Both the position numbers and the translations under genes were made by a program. Below, piece by piece: positions 37,396 through 46,610 of a stretch of DNA of 64,000 nucleotides. Within the stretch, counting starts at the first letter, position 1. The number at the start of each line of letters is the position of its first letter. Source of the stretch: an uncultured Salinisphaerales bacterium (GTDB taxonomy: Bacteria; Pseudomonadota; Gammaproteobacteria; Nevskiales; CAJXLF01); NCBI GenBank assembly GCA_913055805.1, contig CAJXLF010000008.1, forward strand, positions 93,826 through 157,825, written 5' to 3'. Under the pieces are notes generated by a model. It saw nothing but the letters and a program-made list of their open reading frames with translations, made no database searches and was not told the origin of the DNA.

Positions 37396-39549
37396 CTAAA
37401 AGGTATAACTGATTTCAAGCGCAATGTTGTCGCGGTCACGGGTGGAGAAATGACGGCTTCCATCCATGCCGGCGTACTGGATCTTGGCGGTCCAGGCCTG
37501 TCCGAACTCACCTTCTAGACCCAGCACCCAGATTTTTCGGTCTTCGAGGAAATTCTGCATCGGTGAGGGTCCCCAGCCGCTGACATCATGCAGGAACAGG
37601 CCGAAGGGTTTTAGATTGATGCCAGCGAACACGTCATTGTATTCGAGCCGCGCCAGCATCCTGTAACCCCAGGACCAGTCTGTGACGAAGGCGGTTGTTT
37701 GCTGTGTCGGATTCTGGCTGCGGGGGTCCGGCCTGCCATCGGGTTGACCTGTGCCATCGGCCCCAGGGCTGTAATGCGTACGGTTCGGGCTGCCGCCGTC
37801 AAACTGTATTTCGTCCAGGCCGGGTAGATCGTCAATATAGTTGGCCCCGATTTCGGCCAGGAAAATAATTTGCTCGGAACCCAGGAACGATACGACGGGA
37901 TTCGAGTTGCCAAGGATTTTCACAGCGGTCACATCCCACTGGTGTACCGACAGACGCTCATAACCATGGATGGTTTGTCCGGGTTGAATGGTATTGCCCC
38001 GATAACTCGTTTCAATGAAATTGGGCACTGCATTGCTGGCTCCGGGAATGGTGAAGGGGTAACCCCCGACCAACGGACCCAGGAGCGGGTCAAGCAATAC
38101 GGCCAGCAGTTGATCAACAGGCCCTCCCCCGTTGCCGGCGAGCAACAGGCCTTCCAGGCTGATGACGATGTCTTCTTCCGGGAAGGCGGGCGTTAACGCA
38201 GCAAACCCAATATCGGGGACGGCCACCTGTACCGGCAGGTTGGGGCGGTAGGCGTACTCGCCTGAAACCGACCAGCCTGCCAGCGTAGTATTAAAGCTGG
38301 TGCCGAACAGATGGATGTCCTCCGGATACTCCAGGAAACCCCTGATCGTATCTACAGGGAGCGCTTCCTTTCCGCCAAGCAGCTTGAATCCCTCACAGGC
38401 AATAATGAGTTCCACATAGGAATTGCCCGTAGCATCGCGTAGACAACTGTTTTGTGCGGCAATATAGGAGAGATAGGGTAAGCGGCTGTGATAGTTCATG
38501 GCGTAGAATCCGAACTCGGTACCTCCCAGGACATTTTCGGTGTACCAGTTGACCCGCAAACCATACTGGCCGCCGTCTTCAGGGTAGCCAATCTCCTGAT
38601 CAAGAATACGGGTCGTAAACGATGTGTTGGTAAGCAGAGCCGCTATCGGATTGCTGATGCGTTTCTTGCCCTCGGGATCTTCTGGCTGATAGCCAAGGCC
38701 AATCGGTGAGAACGCATTATCCCGGTAGAGGATGTCGGTGCTGGAAAAGAAGCTGCCTGCCGGGTCACCAATCGCAGGCCTCCAGCCGAACTGGTAGAAA
38801 ACTTCTGCTGAAATTCCAAACTCGGGCAGAATGTCAGCACTCAGTACGGCCAGCGGCACTGGCAGAAAAAGCTCGTTCGGCTGGACAGTCGGTTGACGCA
38901 GGCGACGTGCATCGGGCGGGTTGATTTCATTCAGGGTGTTCAATCCGATGAGGTTTGATTCACCCCAGCGCAGGGTTTGCTGGCCGATAGATATATCCCC
39001 GTCGATGCCCCACAGGCTAAACGGTCGGCTGATGGCAAGGTCATACAACTCGACATTTTTCCCGACGAGTTCTTCCACGCTGTCATCACGTGGGGTACGA
39101 GCCGGCTGATAAAGCGTGTTCGGATGCCGGTTCTCAAAGCCGGTGTTGACGGTATCATAGAAGGCTATGGCACTTGTTTTCAGGGTGTAGTCACCCCAGA
39201 ACACACGCAGATCAGAAGTGAGCTTGGCCACGCCGGCGACGGGATCACCCTTGTCGTAATTCAGGTTGCCATCGTCCTGGTTATGGGCGAAGAAGCCCCC
39301 GGGTGCATCGACCAGTTCCTGGTTACGGCTGGCATCGCCGGTCAGGGACTGGCAGTCATGCTCCAGGCATAGCGTCGGATCGAGATTTCGCTTGCCAATC
39401 AGGTCAGGGTCACGCTCTTCAATACGCCAGGCAGCACCTATGGCAACACGATTGACCCAGTCAATTGTAAAGTCGCCCAGTTCCCAGTTCAGTGCCTTGG
39501 CAGGAATCGTATAGGCAATCAGGAATATAAAAATGGCCAGCCTGTTCAC
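37396..39549 (-). CDS. DUF1302 family outer-envelope protein
   Basis: The GTG at 39549 is chosen because GAGGAG lies six bases upstream and the product then starts with a clean signal peptide ending AKA. The 717-residue protein has LGDFTIDWVNR, AWRIEERDPD, TLRWGESNLIGLNTLNEINPPD (split across about 190-215), YHSRLPYLSY, EYPEDIHLFGTSFN, PGADGTG and the C-terminal strand EISYTF. The LNEINPPD segment is closest to the partial DUF1302 protein at the window start. It is probably cotranscribed at low level with the S15-like hydrolase downstream. Likely an outer-membrane beta-barrel; substrate unknown. Confidence 0.88.
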   Translation of the reverse strand: MNRLAIFIFLIAYTIPAKALNWELGDFTIDWVNRVAIGAAWRIEERDPDLIGKRNLDPTLCLEHDCQSLTGDASRNQELVDAPGGFFAHNQDDGNLNYDKGDPVAGVAKLTSDLRVFWGDYTLKTSAIAFYDTVNTGFENRHPNTLYQPARTPRDDSVEELVGKNVELYDLAISRPFSLWGIDGDISIGQQTLRWGESNLIGLNTLNEINPPDARRLRQPTVQPNELFLPVPLAVLSADILPEFGISAEVFYQFGWRPAIGDPAGSFFSSTDILYRDNAFSPIGLGYQPEDPEGKKRISNPIAALLTNTSFTTRILDQEIGYPEDGGQYGLRVNWYTENVLGGTEFGFYAMNYHSRLPYLSYIAAQNSCLRDATGNSYVELIIACEGFKLLGGKEALPVDTIRGFLEYPEDIHLFGTSFNTTLAGWSVSGEYAYRPNLPVQVAVPDIGFAALTPAFPEEDIVISLEGLLLAGNGGGPVDQLLAVLLDPLLGPLVGGYPFTIPGASNAVPNFIETSYRGNTIQPGQTIHGYERLSVHQWDVTAVKILGNSNPVVSFLGSEQIIFLAEIGANYIDDLPGLDEIQFDGGSPNRTHYSPGADGTGQPDGRPDPRSQNPTQQTTAFVTDWSWGYRMLARLEYNDVFAGINLKPFGLFLHDVSGWGPSPMQNFLEDRKIWVLGLEGEFGQAWTAKIQYAGMDGSRHFSTRDRDNIALEISYTF

Positions 39550-39661
39550 AAACTTCTCCTCATCGCTTGCTCTAAGTAGGTGTGTTTTACCTGCTGGTTT
39601 CATGCAGGCCGTCTGTCCTTACGTTGGGGCGACAGGGATCTTTCTGCAGAGTCGGCGGGAA

Positions 39662-39855
39662 CCGCATGCGGAGAATGAGTGACGCAAATAAAATCTCTTC
39701 ATGAAAACTCGCACCTGAAACTCTGAGGGAATACTCGGAGAGGTGCGTCACTGAACGGAAACGTCATCCCCTCCTTTTATATCAGCCGGGATTCTCCAGT
39801 AATTTCAGGCCCGCACCAGTTGGATTCGGGTCAATTTCAATATCATTTCGGGACT
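39662..39855 (-). pseudogene. Relic: upstream region and broken 5' end of an S15-like hydrolase gene
   Basis: On the minus strand, 39855-39703 matches the region upstream of the hydrolase at 35312-37210. From the ATG at 39702 it reads MKRFYLRH then SACG. The intact protein begins MKRILFLA and reaches SACGG at the lipobox. The signal peptide has an internal deletion and nothing recognisable follows SACG. It lies just upstream of the intact DUF1302 gene. Confidence 0.6.
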
Positions 39856-40002
39856 GGCCTTATGTGACAGCCACAATGTCCTCATAGATGGTCGTCGGGG
39901 TGCTTGCTTCGGGCGACAATCTGTTCTTGATGCAATGCGAGATAAACCCGAAACCCCATGGTTGAAACAGATCAGATAACTACTGCGCAGCAGTTGGTTT
40001 AA
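39853..40002 (+). pseudogene. Relic: leader and first codons of a hydroxyacyl-CoA dehydrogenase gene
   Basis: CTGGCCTTATGTGACAG, CACAATGTCCTCAT, GTCGTCGGGG, AATCTGTTCT and CCCGAA occur in the same order as in the 104 bases before the dehydrogenase gene at 43802. The ATG at 39958 aligns with that gene's ATG and gives MVETDQITTAQ, compared with MFESNQLSTAK in the intact protein, then stops at 40002. Only the leader and ~14 codons remain. The rest of 40003-40231 holds the promoter region of the next DUF1302 gene and nothing else I recognise. Confidence 0.6.
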
Positions 40003-40231
40003 GTACGCCACTACGCATTCGTTGCAAGGTTCAGTGGTCGTCGATAAGCAATGTAACCATGGATGGGAACCGGTTCGCGTTGAGGGTGAGGGGCCGTTTT
40101 GAGCGTTAGCAGCTCAAACCGGTGGTGTGTAGCACGATCAGATTCAATTTAGACGCGATTAAGAATAAGGCCGCATACGTCGGTATAGCGGCATACATCT
40201 GATTTTGTAGTGTGAGTGAGGAGACAAATAC

Positions 40232-42187
40232 ATGAAATTTTGCTCGCTATTAAAGTGGGGCCGGTTGTGTCTGGCCTGTTTTCTGGCCGCACCTGTGGCA
40301 GTGCAAGCTGCCAGTTATCAATGGGGGAGTGTGGATGCGAGCATCGACACCACGCTTACACTCGGTGTGTCGATGCGTATGGAAGATCAGAGCGATGCAC
40401 TGATTGGTATCGCCAACGGCGGTTCAGCACGCACGGTAAATGACGACGATGGTAATTACGGTTATGAGAAGGGCGACATTATATCGACCGCTCTGAAGGC
40501 CACGGTCGACGCCGATTTTCGCTTGTCCGGCAATTTAGGGTTCTTTTCGCGAGGAACGGTTTTTTACGATCTGGAGGCGAATGACGCCGGATCACGTGAA
40601 AGCAGGCTGGCAGCCAATAACGGCCAGGGTCGCTCACGTAGTCGAGGCGAGCCGGAGTTGGGCAGCCGCGGACACAATCGTCTTGATTATGACTTCGAGT
40701 TGCTTGATGCATTTTTCTATGGCGACACGCAACTGGGTTCAAAGCGCCTGTCCTGGGGCATCGGCAACATGGTGGTCAGTTGGGGTGAAAGCACTTTTAT
40801 CCGCAACGGGCTGAATGTGCTGAATCCCATTGATGTGGCGAAATTCCGTCTGCCAGGGTCGCAGATTCGCGAGGCCCTCACGCCACTACCGATGCTGCTT
40901 GCATCACTGTCCCTGAGCGATGCGCTGAGTGTTGATGTGGTCTGGCAGTTCGACTGGGAGCATATCGAAATAGATCCTCGCGGCAGCTTCTTCTCGACCA
41001 ACGACATTGTTTCGGACGATGGTGATAACGCGGTGGTCAGTTTCGGGCGCCGGCAGGACGACAATAGCCGGCCGATCAAGGATCCGCGTACCGACCCGGA
41101 TGCCGGAGGCGATCCGGCCAACGGAGACGCCCAGGTCTGGGTTCCTCGGCAGGGCGATGTGAATCCGGACAGTGAAACCTCCCAGGCGGGGATTGCCCTG
41201 CGCTACTACGCAGAAGAGTTCAATGCGACGGAATTCGGCCTTTTCTACATGAATTATCACAGCCGCGTACCGCTGATTTCAGCCTATCGGGGCGCCACCA
41301 CCAATGCCCTGAATCAGGCGGCCCCGCTGTGTTCGGAAAATGCCATTGATGGCTGTCGCGCCGGTTACTTTGCGACTTATCCCGAAGACATCTCGTTGTG
41401 GGGTCTGAGTTTCAATACCAACGGGCCATTCGGCACTGCCATTCAGGGTGAAGTGTCGTATCGCAGTGATGCGCCGGTACAGTTGGCCGGTACCGAAGTT
41501 CTGCTGTCGGCGCTTGGCGTACCGGGGGCTACTCTGGGCAGTTACCAGCTCGGTGAGGAGGTGCAGGGCTACGAACTTACCGATGTAATGCAGATTCAGA
41601 CTACCGTCACCAAGGCTTTCGGCCCGAAGTTTGGTGCTTCGCAATGGGTCCTGCTGGGTGAGGTCGGTTATCAGCATCAGGATCTTTCGGACAAGCCGTT
41701 CAACGGGCCGGGTGCCGGTCTACCAAGTTGTGAAACCGCAGCCGCACTCGGCGCAGAAACACAGGCGCAGGTATTAGCCGCAGTGTCGAATGGCTCCTGT
41801 CAGGAGAGAGTGGGTGGCGGTTATGCGACATCCAGCTCATGGGGATATCGTCTGGTCACACGGCTGGATTACAACAATGTTTTTGGTGCAGTCAATGTCT
41901 CACCGCGCGCTGTGTTTTTTCACGATGTTGATGGCGTAAGCGCCACTTTCAACGAAGGCGCCAAGGTTGTCAGCCTGGGGCTGGGATTCGAGTACTTGCA
42001 ACGCTGGACGGCCGACATCGCCTACACCATGTTCAGCGGCGGCCGTACCTATTCAGGTACTGATCCGGTGGCCCCGGGTACGCCCGGTACCCCGGGTGTG
42101 TCCAGCCAGCCTCAGAGCTTTGCAACCAGCGCCAACCCGTCCAGGGATCGTGACTACCTCGCACTATCCATCAGCTACGCATTCTGA
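40232..42187 (+). CDS. DUF1302 family outer-envelope protein, paired with DUF1329
   Basis: A 651-residue protein with a signal peptide ending VQAAS, the QWGSVDASIDTTLTLG strand, WGESTFIRNGLNVLNPIDV (about 180-198), YHSRVPLISAY, YPEDISLWGLSFNT and a C-terminal barrel strand ending ISYAF. GAGGAG precedes the ATG. It is shorter and more divergent than the other three DUF1302 proteins, and it is the only one followed by a DUF1329 gene (52 bases downstream), the classic partner arrangement. The pair is thought to work in the outer membrane on hydrophobic or ester compounds; this is inferred from reported family contexts. Confidence 0.9.
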   Translation: MKFCSLLKWGRLCLACFLAAPVAVQAASYQWGSVDASIDTTLTLGVSMRMEDQSDALIGIANGGSARTVNDDDGNYGYEKGDIISTALKATVDADFRLSGNLGFFSRGTVFYDLEANDAGSRESRLAANNGQGRSRSRGEPELGSRGHNRLDYDFELLDAFFYGDTQLGSKRLSWGIGNMVVSWGESTFIRNGLNVLNPIDVAKFRLPGSQIREALTPLPMLLASLSLSDALSVDVVWQFDWEHIEIDPRGSFFSTNDIVSDDGDNAVVSFGRRQDDNSRPIKDPRTDPDAGGDPANGDAQVWVPRQGDVNPDSETSQAGIALRYYAEEFNATEFGLFYMNYHSRVPLISAYRGATTNALNQAAPLCSENAIDGCRAGYFATYPEDISLWGLSFNTNGPFGTAIQGEVSYRSDAPVQLAGTEVLLSALGVPGATLGSYQLGEEVQGYELTDVMQIQTTVTKAFGPKFGASQWVLLGEVGYQHQDLSDKPFNGPGAGLPSCETAAALGAETQAQVLAAVSNGSCQERVGGGYATSSSWGYRLVTRLDYNNVFGAVNVSPRAVFFHDVDGVSATFNEGAKVVSLGLGFEYLQRWTADIAYTMFSGGRTYSGTDPVAPGTPGTPGVSSQPQSFATSANPSRDRDYLALSISYAF

Positions 42188-42239
42188 AGGAAGTGCCGAG
42201 ATGACTATACAACTGCGAAGAATCGAGGAGTACAAAAAA

Positions 42240-43604
42240 ATGATTTCATTCAATCGTTTGCACGCTCATCTGGCATTCGTCCTCTTGCTTGCCAGTGGGG
42301 CGGCGATGGCGGCTGTTGATGCCGAGCAGGCAGCTCGCCTTGATCAGGATCTGACGCCCATCGGCGCCGAGCGCGGGGCTTCCGAGGATGGCCGCATTCC
42401 GGCCTGGACCGGAGGGATTAAGGACATTCCCCATAGCTTCAAAGCCGGCGGGCATTATCCCGACCCCTACTCGGATGAGACACCATTGTTTGTGATTACT
42501 GCAGACAACATGGCGGAACATGCCGAGCATTTGACCCCGGGACAACAGGCCCTGTTCAACCGTTATCCCACCTGGAAAATGCGGGTCTTTCCAAGTCATC
42601 GGTCGGCGTTGTATCCGCAAGGTATTTATCAGGAAACACGCGAGAATGCGACCAAGGTTGAGCTGATCCGGGGTGGAAACGGTTTTTCCGGCACGACGGG
42701 TGGTGTGGCGTTTCCAATTCCGCAAAGTGGCCTGGAGGTGATCTGGAATCATTTGACTACCTATCGCGGCGATACTTACGCGACAAGCTGGTCTCAGGCG
42801 CCTGTGACCGCCGACGGAAATTACAACCTGGTCGAGTTCGATTACGAGTACGACCACGTCTACGGGAATCAACTCAAGTCCAGGCAGGAGCGGCACGACA
42901 ACCAGCTGTTTTATTTCCTGCAAACAGTGACAGCACCCCCGCGACTGGCCGGCTCGATTCTACTGGTGCACGAGTTTGCCGATCAGGTTGCGCAGCCACG
43001 CAAGGCCTGGGTCTACAACCCCGGCTCACGCCGGGTGCGGTTGGCGCCGAACGTGGGCTATGACAATCCTGGCACTGCGGCTGACGGCCTGCGTACCAAT
43101 GATGATTTCAATATGTTCAATGGGGCGACTGACAGGTACGACTGGAAGCTCATAGGCAAAAAGGAGATCTACATTCCCTACAACGCCTATAAGGTCAACG
43201 GCGATTCAATCCGGGTGAAAGACGTTATCCGACCACATCACGTCAATCCGGAGTATTTGCGTTATGAACTACACAGGGTCTGGCACGTCAGCGCTACGCT
43301 CAAGCAAGGCACCAGTCACGTCTACAAGAGACGCGAATTCTATCTGGACGAAGATAGCTGGGCCATCCATGTAGTGGACAAATACGATAACCGTGATCAG
43401 TTATGGCGTGTCTCAGAGATGCACAGCTTGACCTATTACGACGTGCCCTTTCTGGCGCCGGGGCTTGAAGTTCATCATGACCTCAACATGCAGCGCTATA
43501 TCGCCATGAATTTGCTCAATGATGAGTCGGTAGTTTACCAGCCGATCAAGCGCACCCCTGAAGACTTTACTCCGACCAGTTTGAGAAATCGCGGGCGGCG
43601 CTAA
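42240..43604 (+). CDS. DUF1329 family periplasmic protein
   Basis: The ATG at 42240 follows GAGGAG by nine bases and yields a 454-residue protein with a signal peptide ending AMAA. An ATG at 42201 in the same frame would hide the signal. DUF1329 landmarks are LTPIGAERGASEDGRIPAW (about 30-48), GLEVIWNHLTTYRG, RKAWVYNPGSRRVRLAP, YVPYNAY-like IPYNAYKV and REFYLDEDSWAI. The fold is LolB/outer-membrane-lipoprotein-carrier-like, suited to carrying a hydrophobic ligand. It forms a two-gene unit with the DUF1302 gene upstream and is followed by a strong hairpin. Confidence 0.92.
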   Translation: MISFNRLHAHLAFVLLLASGAAMAAVDAEQAARLDQDLTPIGAERGASEDGRIPAWTGGIKDIPHSFKAGGHYPDPYSDETPLFVITADNMAEHAEHLTPGQQALFNRYPTWKMRVFPSHRSALYPQGIYQETRENATKVELIRGGNGFSGTTGGVAFPIPQSGLEVIWNHLTTYRGDTYATSWSQAPVTADGNYNLVEFDYEYDHVYGNQLKSRQERHDNQLFYFLQTVTAPPRLAGSILLVHEFADQVAQPRKAWVYNPGSRRVRLAPNVGYDNPGTAADGLRTNDDFNMFNGATDRYDWKLIGKKEIYIPYNAYKVNGDSIRVKDVIRPHHVNPEYLRYELHRVWHVSATLKQGTSHVYKRREFYLDEDSWAIHVVDKYDNRDQLWRVSEMHSLTYYDVPFLAPGLEVHHDLNMQRYIAMNLLNDESVVYQPIKRTPEDFTPTSLRNRGRR

Positions 43605-43609
43605 GTCAA

Positions 43610-43646
43610 GCCAGGCGAGATCCGGTATGTCCGGACCTCGCCTGGC
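43610..43646 (+). terminator. 16-bp hairpin after the DUF1329 gene
   Basis: GCCAGGCGAGATCCGG (43610-43625) pairs with CCGGACCTCGCCTGGC (43631-43646) with a single mismatch and a 5-base loop. It starts six bases after the stop codon. There is no T-tract, so it could be a factor-dependent terminator or an mRNA-stabilising structure. Confidence 0.5.
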
Positions 43647-43697
43647 ACGTTATCCGGGAGCGGCAGGAGATGAATATGTATGCAGCGAGCATGCTGC

Positions 43698-43801
43698 TGG
43701 CCTTATGTGACAGGCACAATGTCCTCATGGATGATCGTCGGGGACGCGGTTTCAGGTGAAAATCTGTTCTCCTTGATACCCGGGTTTTTCCCGAACTCTC
43801 C
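43698..43801 (+). repeat. Leader of the hydroxyacyl-CoA dehydrogenase gene, duplicated at 39.9 kb
   Basis: The ~100 bases before the ATG at 43802 are homologous to 39853-39957. The first ~45 bases (CTGGCCTTATGTGACAG through GTCGTCGGGG) differ at only a few positions. The repeat probably holds the promoter or an operator of the dehydrogenase gene. Confidence 0.65.
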
Positions 43802-44827
43802 ATGTTTGAATCCAATCAGTTAAGCACAGCGAAAGCGACCACTCATTGCGTCACTGTGATTGGCGGTGGTCTTATCGGTGTTTCCTGGGCGGCGTTAATG
43901 CTGGCCAGGGGGCATCATGTCTGTGTGTTTGATATTGCCCCGGATTTCGAAAGCGGTGTGCGGCAGGGTATCGCCGACATGATGCCCAGTCTGAGGGAGA
44001 TGGGACTCAGTACTGATGGCATGGCGACACGCCTCAGCTTTCAGAGTGACTTGGCAGCGGCCTTGCACAATGTCGGTGTTGTGATGGAATGCGGGCCGGA
44101 CAGGTTGCGTTTCAAACAGCGCTTATGGGCAGAAGTTGAGAAACTCGCCAGTCCCGATGCCCTGCTTTTATCGTCGAGTTCCGGAATAAAGGCCAGCTGG
44201 CAGGCCAAAGGCATGCGTCATCCAGGTCGCGTGATTGTCGGCCACCCGTTTAATCCACCGCACATCATTCCCCTGGTGGAAGTGGCGCCGGGCAGGAAAA
44301 CCGATCCGGAACTTGTAGAGCGGGCGATGGCGTTTTATCGGAGCCTGGGTAAAAAGCCGGTGCTATTGCGTAAGGAAGTCCCCGGCTTTGTGGCCAACCG
44401 CCTGCAAGCGGCGATGTTCCGGGAATGCGTGTCATTGGTGCGGTCCGGCGTGGTCAGCACCGAAGAACTGGATGATATCGTGACCCATTCCATTGGTTTG
44501 CGCTGGGCGGTGGACGGACCCTTCAAGTCGTTCCACCTGGGCGGGGGCGCAGAAGGTTTTGCCGGTTACCTGAAACATTTTGCCCGCAGCCTGCAGTTGG
44601 CCTGGCTGCAGATGAGCATGACACCCGTCTTCCTGACTGCGCGTTTGCGGCGCAAGCTTATACAGCAAACCGACCTGCAATTAAGCGGTAAACCTCCGGG
44701 TATGCATGTATGTGAACGTAATGCCAAACAGATCGCTGTCATGAGAACACTGAGTCAGGAAACGTTGCCGGGGGAACAGAAAATGATCACTGGTGAAAGG
44801 GGAGAATCCGATGTCCACCACAATTGA
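43802..44827 (+). CDS. 3-hydroxyacyl-CoA dehydrogenase-family protein
   Basis: The 341-residue protein has the NAD-binding GGGLIG motif (about 21-26), the ECGPDRLRFKQ segment, the family signature GHPFNPPH with catalytic His148, and KEVPGFVANRLQAA (about 191-204). The layout matches the 3-hydroxyacyl-CoA / L-carnitine dehydrogenase / lambda-crystallin group, acting on a 3-hydroxy substrate in the cytoplasm. The C-terminal ~70 residues (from about 270) are unusual and poorly conserved. It overlaps the next gene by 17 bases. No clear ribosome-binding site precedes the ATG. Confidence 0.85.
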   Translation: MFESNQLSTAKATTHCVTVIGGGLIGVSWAALMLARGHHVCVFDIAPDFESGVRQGIADMMPSLREMGLSTDGMATRLSFQSDLAAALHNVGVVMECGPDRLRFKQRLWAEVEKLASPDALLLSSSSGIKASWQAKGMRHPGRVIVGHPFNPPHIIPLVEVAPGRKTDPELVERAMAFYRSLGKKPVLLRKEVPGFVANRLQAAMFRECVSLVRSGVVSTEELDDIVTHSIGLRWAVDGPFKSFHLGGGAEGFAGYLKHFARSLQLAWLQMSMTPVFLTARLRRKLIQQTDLQLSGKPPGMHVCERNAKQIAVMRTLSQETLPGEQKMITGERGESDVHHN

Positions 44828-45446
44828 AAAGCAGTTAACTCCAGAAGGCGGCTGGCGAAACCCGGGCCGTAACCGGTTGCCCCCTTTGTCGGTGAAGAGC
44901 GCGAGTCTCTTCCAGCGTTTTGTCATCAAATTTGTGAACAAGATCGGCCGGCTGGAAGCATCGAATCTGTTTCTGATGTTGATTCGCGATTTCTCGCTGT
45001 TCTCTCGCTGGCTGCCCTTTGCCGGGCGTTTAATGCCCAACGGCAAGATCGATCGCAAGGACACCGAGCTCATCATCCTGCGCGTGGGTTGGCTGTGCCG
45101 CTCGCGCTACGAATGGGGTCAGCATGTGGACATTGGTATGCGGGCCGGTCTGAGCGCAGAGGAAATTGCCCGTGTGCCCCTGGGCGCCAAAGCCGAGGGT
45201 TGGTCAGAACGGCACAGGCTGCTGATGTCGGCCTGCGACGAATTCCATCATGATCGCATGATCGGCGAACAGACCTGGCAGGGTCTGGAAATGCATTACA
45301 GCACCCGGCATCTGCTGGAAGTGGTGATGCTGATCGGGCATTACGAAATGCTGGCGGGCGTGCTGAACAGTACCGGTTTGCCACTGGATGAAAGCCTGGA
45401 GTCGGTTTTGGCGGAGTCCGGGATACATGGCGGGCAAGTGCAGTGA
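44811..45446 (+). CDS. Carboxymuconolactone decarboxylase family protein
   Basis: The ATG at 44811 follows GGGGAG and gives 211 residues. The core RKDTELIILRVGWLCRSRYEWGQH (split about 82-110) is the carboxymuconolactone-decarboxylase/AhpD signature, with one Cys and the YEWxxH element; the second Cys of peroxidase-type members is absent. HLLEVVMLIGHYEMLAGVLN is the conserved C-terminal helix. Such proteins act as decarboxylases or small reductases; here the operon with a hydroxyacyl-CoA dehydrogenase suggests a catabolic accessory role. Confidence 0.85.
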   Translation: MSTTIEKQLTPEGGWRNPGRNRLPPLSVKSASLFQRFVIKFVNKIGRLEASNLFLMLIRDFSLFSRWLPFAGRLMPNGKIDRKDTELIILRVGWLCRSRYEWGQHVDIGMRAGLSAEEIARVPLGAKAEGWSERHRLLMSACDEFHHDRMIGEQTWQGLEMHYSTRHLLEVVMLIGHYEMLAGVLNSTGLPLDESLESVLAESGIHGGQVQ

Positions 45447-45548
45447 GTTGCTGTCTCGGAAGCGGCTTTATGCCAAGATGGCGCGGTATCAATATCTTTG
45501 GGTTCCAGCTGATTCGAGGGGATAAGGCGGGACCCACGGGAGACTTGC

Positions 45549-45896
45549 ATGGGGAGTTATCAGGGTAGCTGTCATTGTGGTGCAGTGCGTTTTAGCGTTG
45601 AAACTGAACTGGCTGCCCCGATTCGCTGCAATTGCAGCTTTTGCAAGCGTCGTGGCACGGTCGTCGAGATTATCAGCGCCGCTGATTTCACCTTGCTGGA
45701 GGGCGCGCAGCAGGTGGCTCAATATGGCAATCGGCCATTCGCAAAACATCATTTCTGCACAAACTGTGGCATACAGATTTTCAGTGAAATTACCGCCCCC
45801 GGCGGCGACCAGGTGGGTTTCAACGTCGGCTGTCTGGCGGATGTGGACTTGGAGCAGTTAACCATCAAGCCATTTGATGGCGCCAATATTCTCTAG
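45549..45896 (+). CDS. GFA (glutathione-dependent formaldehyde-activating-like) family protein
   Basis: A 115-residue zinc protein with all conserved cysteines of the GFA fold: GSCHCGAVRF (Cys8, Cys10), RCNCSFCKRRG (Cys27, Cys29, Cys32) and FCTNCGIQIFSE (two Cys at about 70 and 73). Family length is about 110-140. The name reflects the founding enzyme; most members have no proven activity. It is followed after 15 bases by the DUF305 gene. Confidence 0.9.
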   Translation: MGSYQGSCHCGAVRFSVETELAAPIRCNCSFCKRRGTVVEIISAADFTLLEGAQQVAQYGNRPFAKHHFCTNCGIQIFSEITAPGGDQVGFNVGCLADVDLEQLTIKPFDGANIL

Positions 45897-45911
45897 CTCG
45901 CTGGTTCTGGC

Positions 45912-46583
45912 GTGAACAAGCTGAGCTTATTGCTGGTATTTGCTCTGGTAACCAGCGCGGGCGCTGGTTACCACTTCTATGATTCACGTCAGCAGCTGGC
46001 CGAAAGGCTGGATACCGTTGTCGGTAGCGAAATCGATGTGGGCTTTGCCCAGTTCATGAGCCTGCATCATGATCAGGCGATTGTGATGTCGCAGCTAATG
46101 CTCGAACCGCAACCGTCAGCCCTCAAGCGTTTTGCCAGCAGCATATCCAATGCCCAGTTGGCCGAACTCGGCCAGATGCGAGGCTGGTTGCACCTGTGGG
46201 AAAAGCCCACGTTGCCAACATCTCGAAGCATGGGCTGGATGCTGTTGGGCGACGAGCCGCCGGATGACGAGTTGAAGGCTTATCTTCTTGATTGCGAGTC
46301 TTCAGAGACCGGTATGCCCGGGTTGGCGACTATTGAGCAGTTGAATGAACTCAGGCGCATGCAGGGGCAGGCGCGCGACCGGCGTTTTCTCGAAATGATG
46401 CTGGCCCATCATGAGGGTGGTTTGCCTATGGCCCGTTTCGCGCAAAGAAATGCGCGTGTGCCCGCGGTCAGGCAACTGGCCTCCAGGATTATTCTGGCGC
46501 AGTCAGAGGAAATCACGAGCATACGAATGATGTTGAAGATGCTGGATGGTCAGGAAGCTGCGCAACTTGAAAACAGGCAGTAG
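45912..46583 (+). CDS. DUF305 family exported protein
   Basis: A 223-residue protein starting at GTG 45912 with an N-terminal signal/anchor (about 3-20). It has the paired histidine motifs of DUF305, MSLHHDQAIVMSQ (about 50-62) and MLAHHEGGLPMA (about 164-175), in ferritin-like helices. DUF305 proteins are periplasmic and often linked to copper handling. The middle segment (about 95-140) with RSMGWMLLGDEPPDD is longer than in minimal members. Confidence 0.85.
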   Translation: MNKLSLLLVFALVTSAGAGYHFYDSRQQLAERLDTVVGSEIDVGFAQFMSLHHDQAIVMSQLMLEPQPSALKRFASSISNAQLAELGQMRGWLHLWEKPTLPTSRSMGWMLLGDEPPDDELKAYLLDCESSETGMPGLATIEQLNELRRMQGQARDRRFLEMMLAHHEGGLPMARFAQRNARVPAVRQLASRIILAQSEEITSIRMMLKMLDGQEAAQLENRQ

Positions 46584-46610
46584 ATTAGAGACCGGAATGC
46601 GGGAGAGAAA

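Noticed and set aside
39860..39880. TGTGAC-AGCCACA as a CRP-type or other operator
   Set aside because: The spacing does not fit CRP, and its presence at 43.7 kb is explained by duplication of the whole leader.
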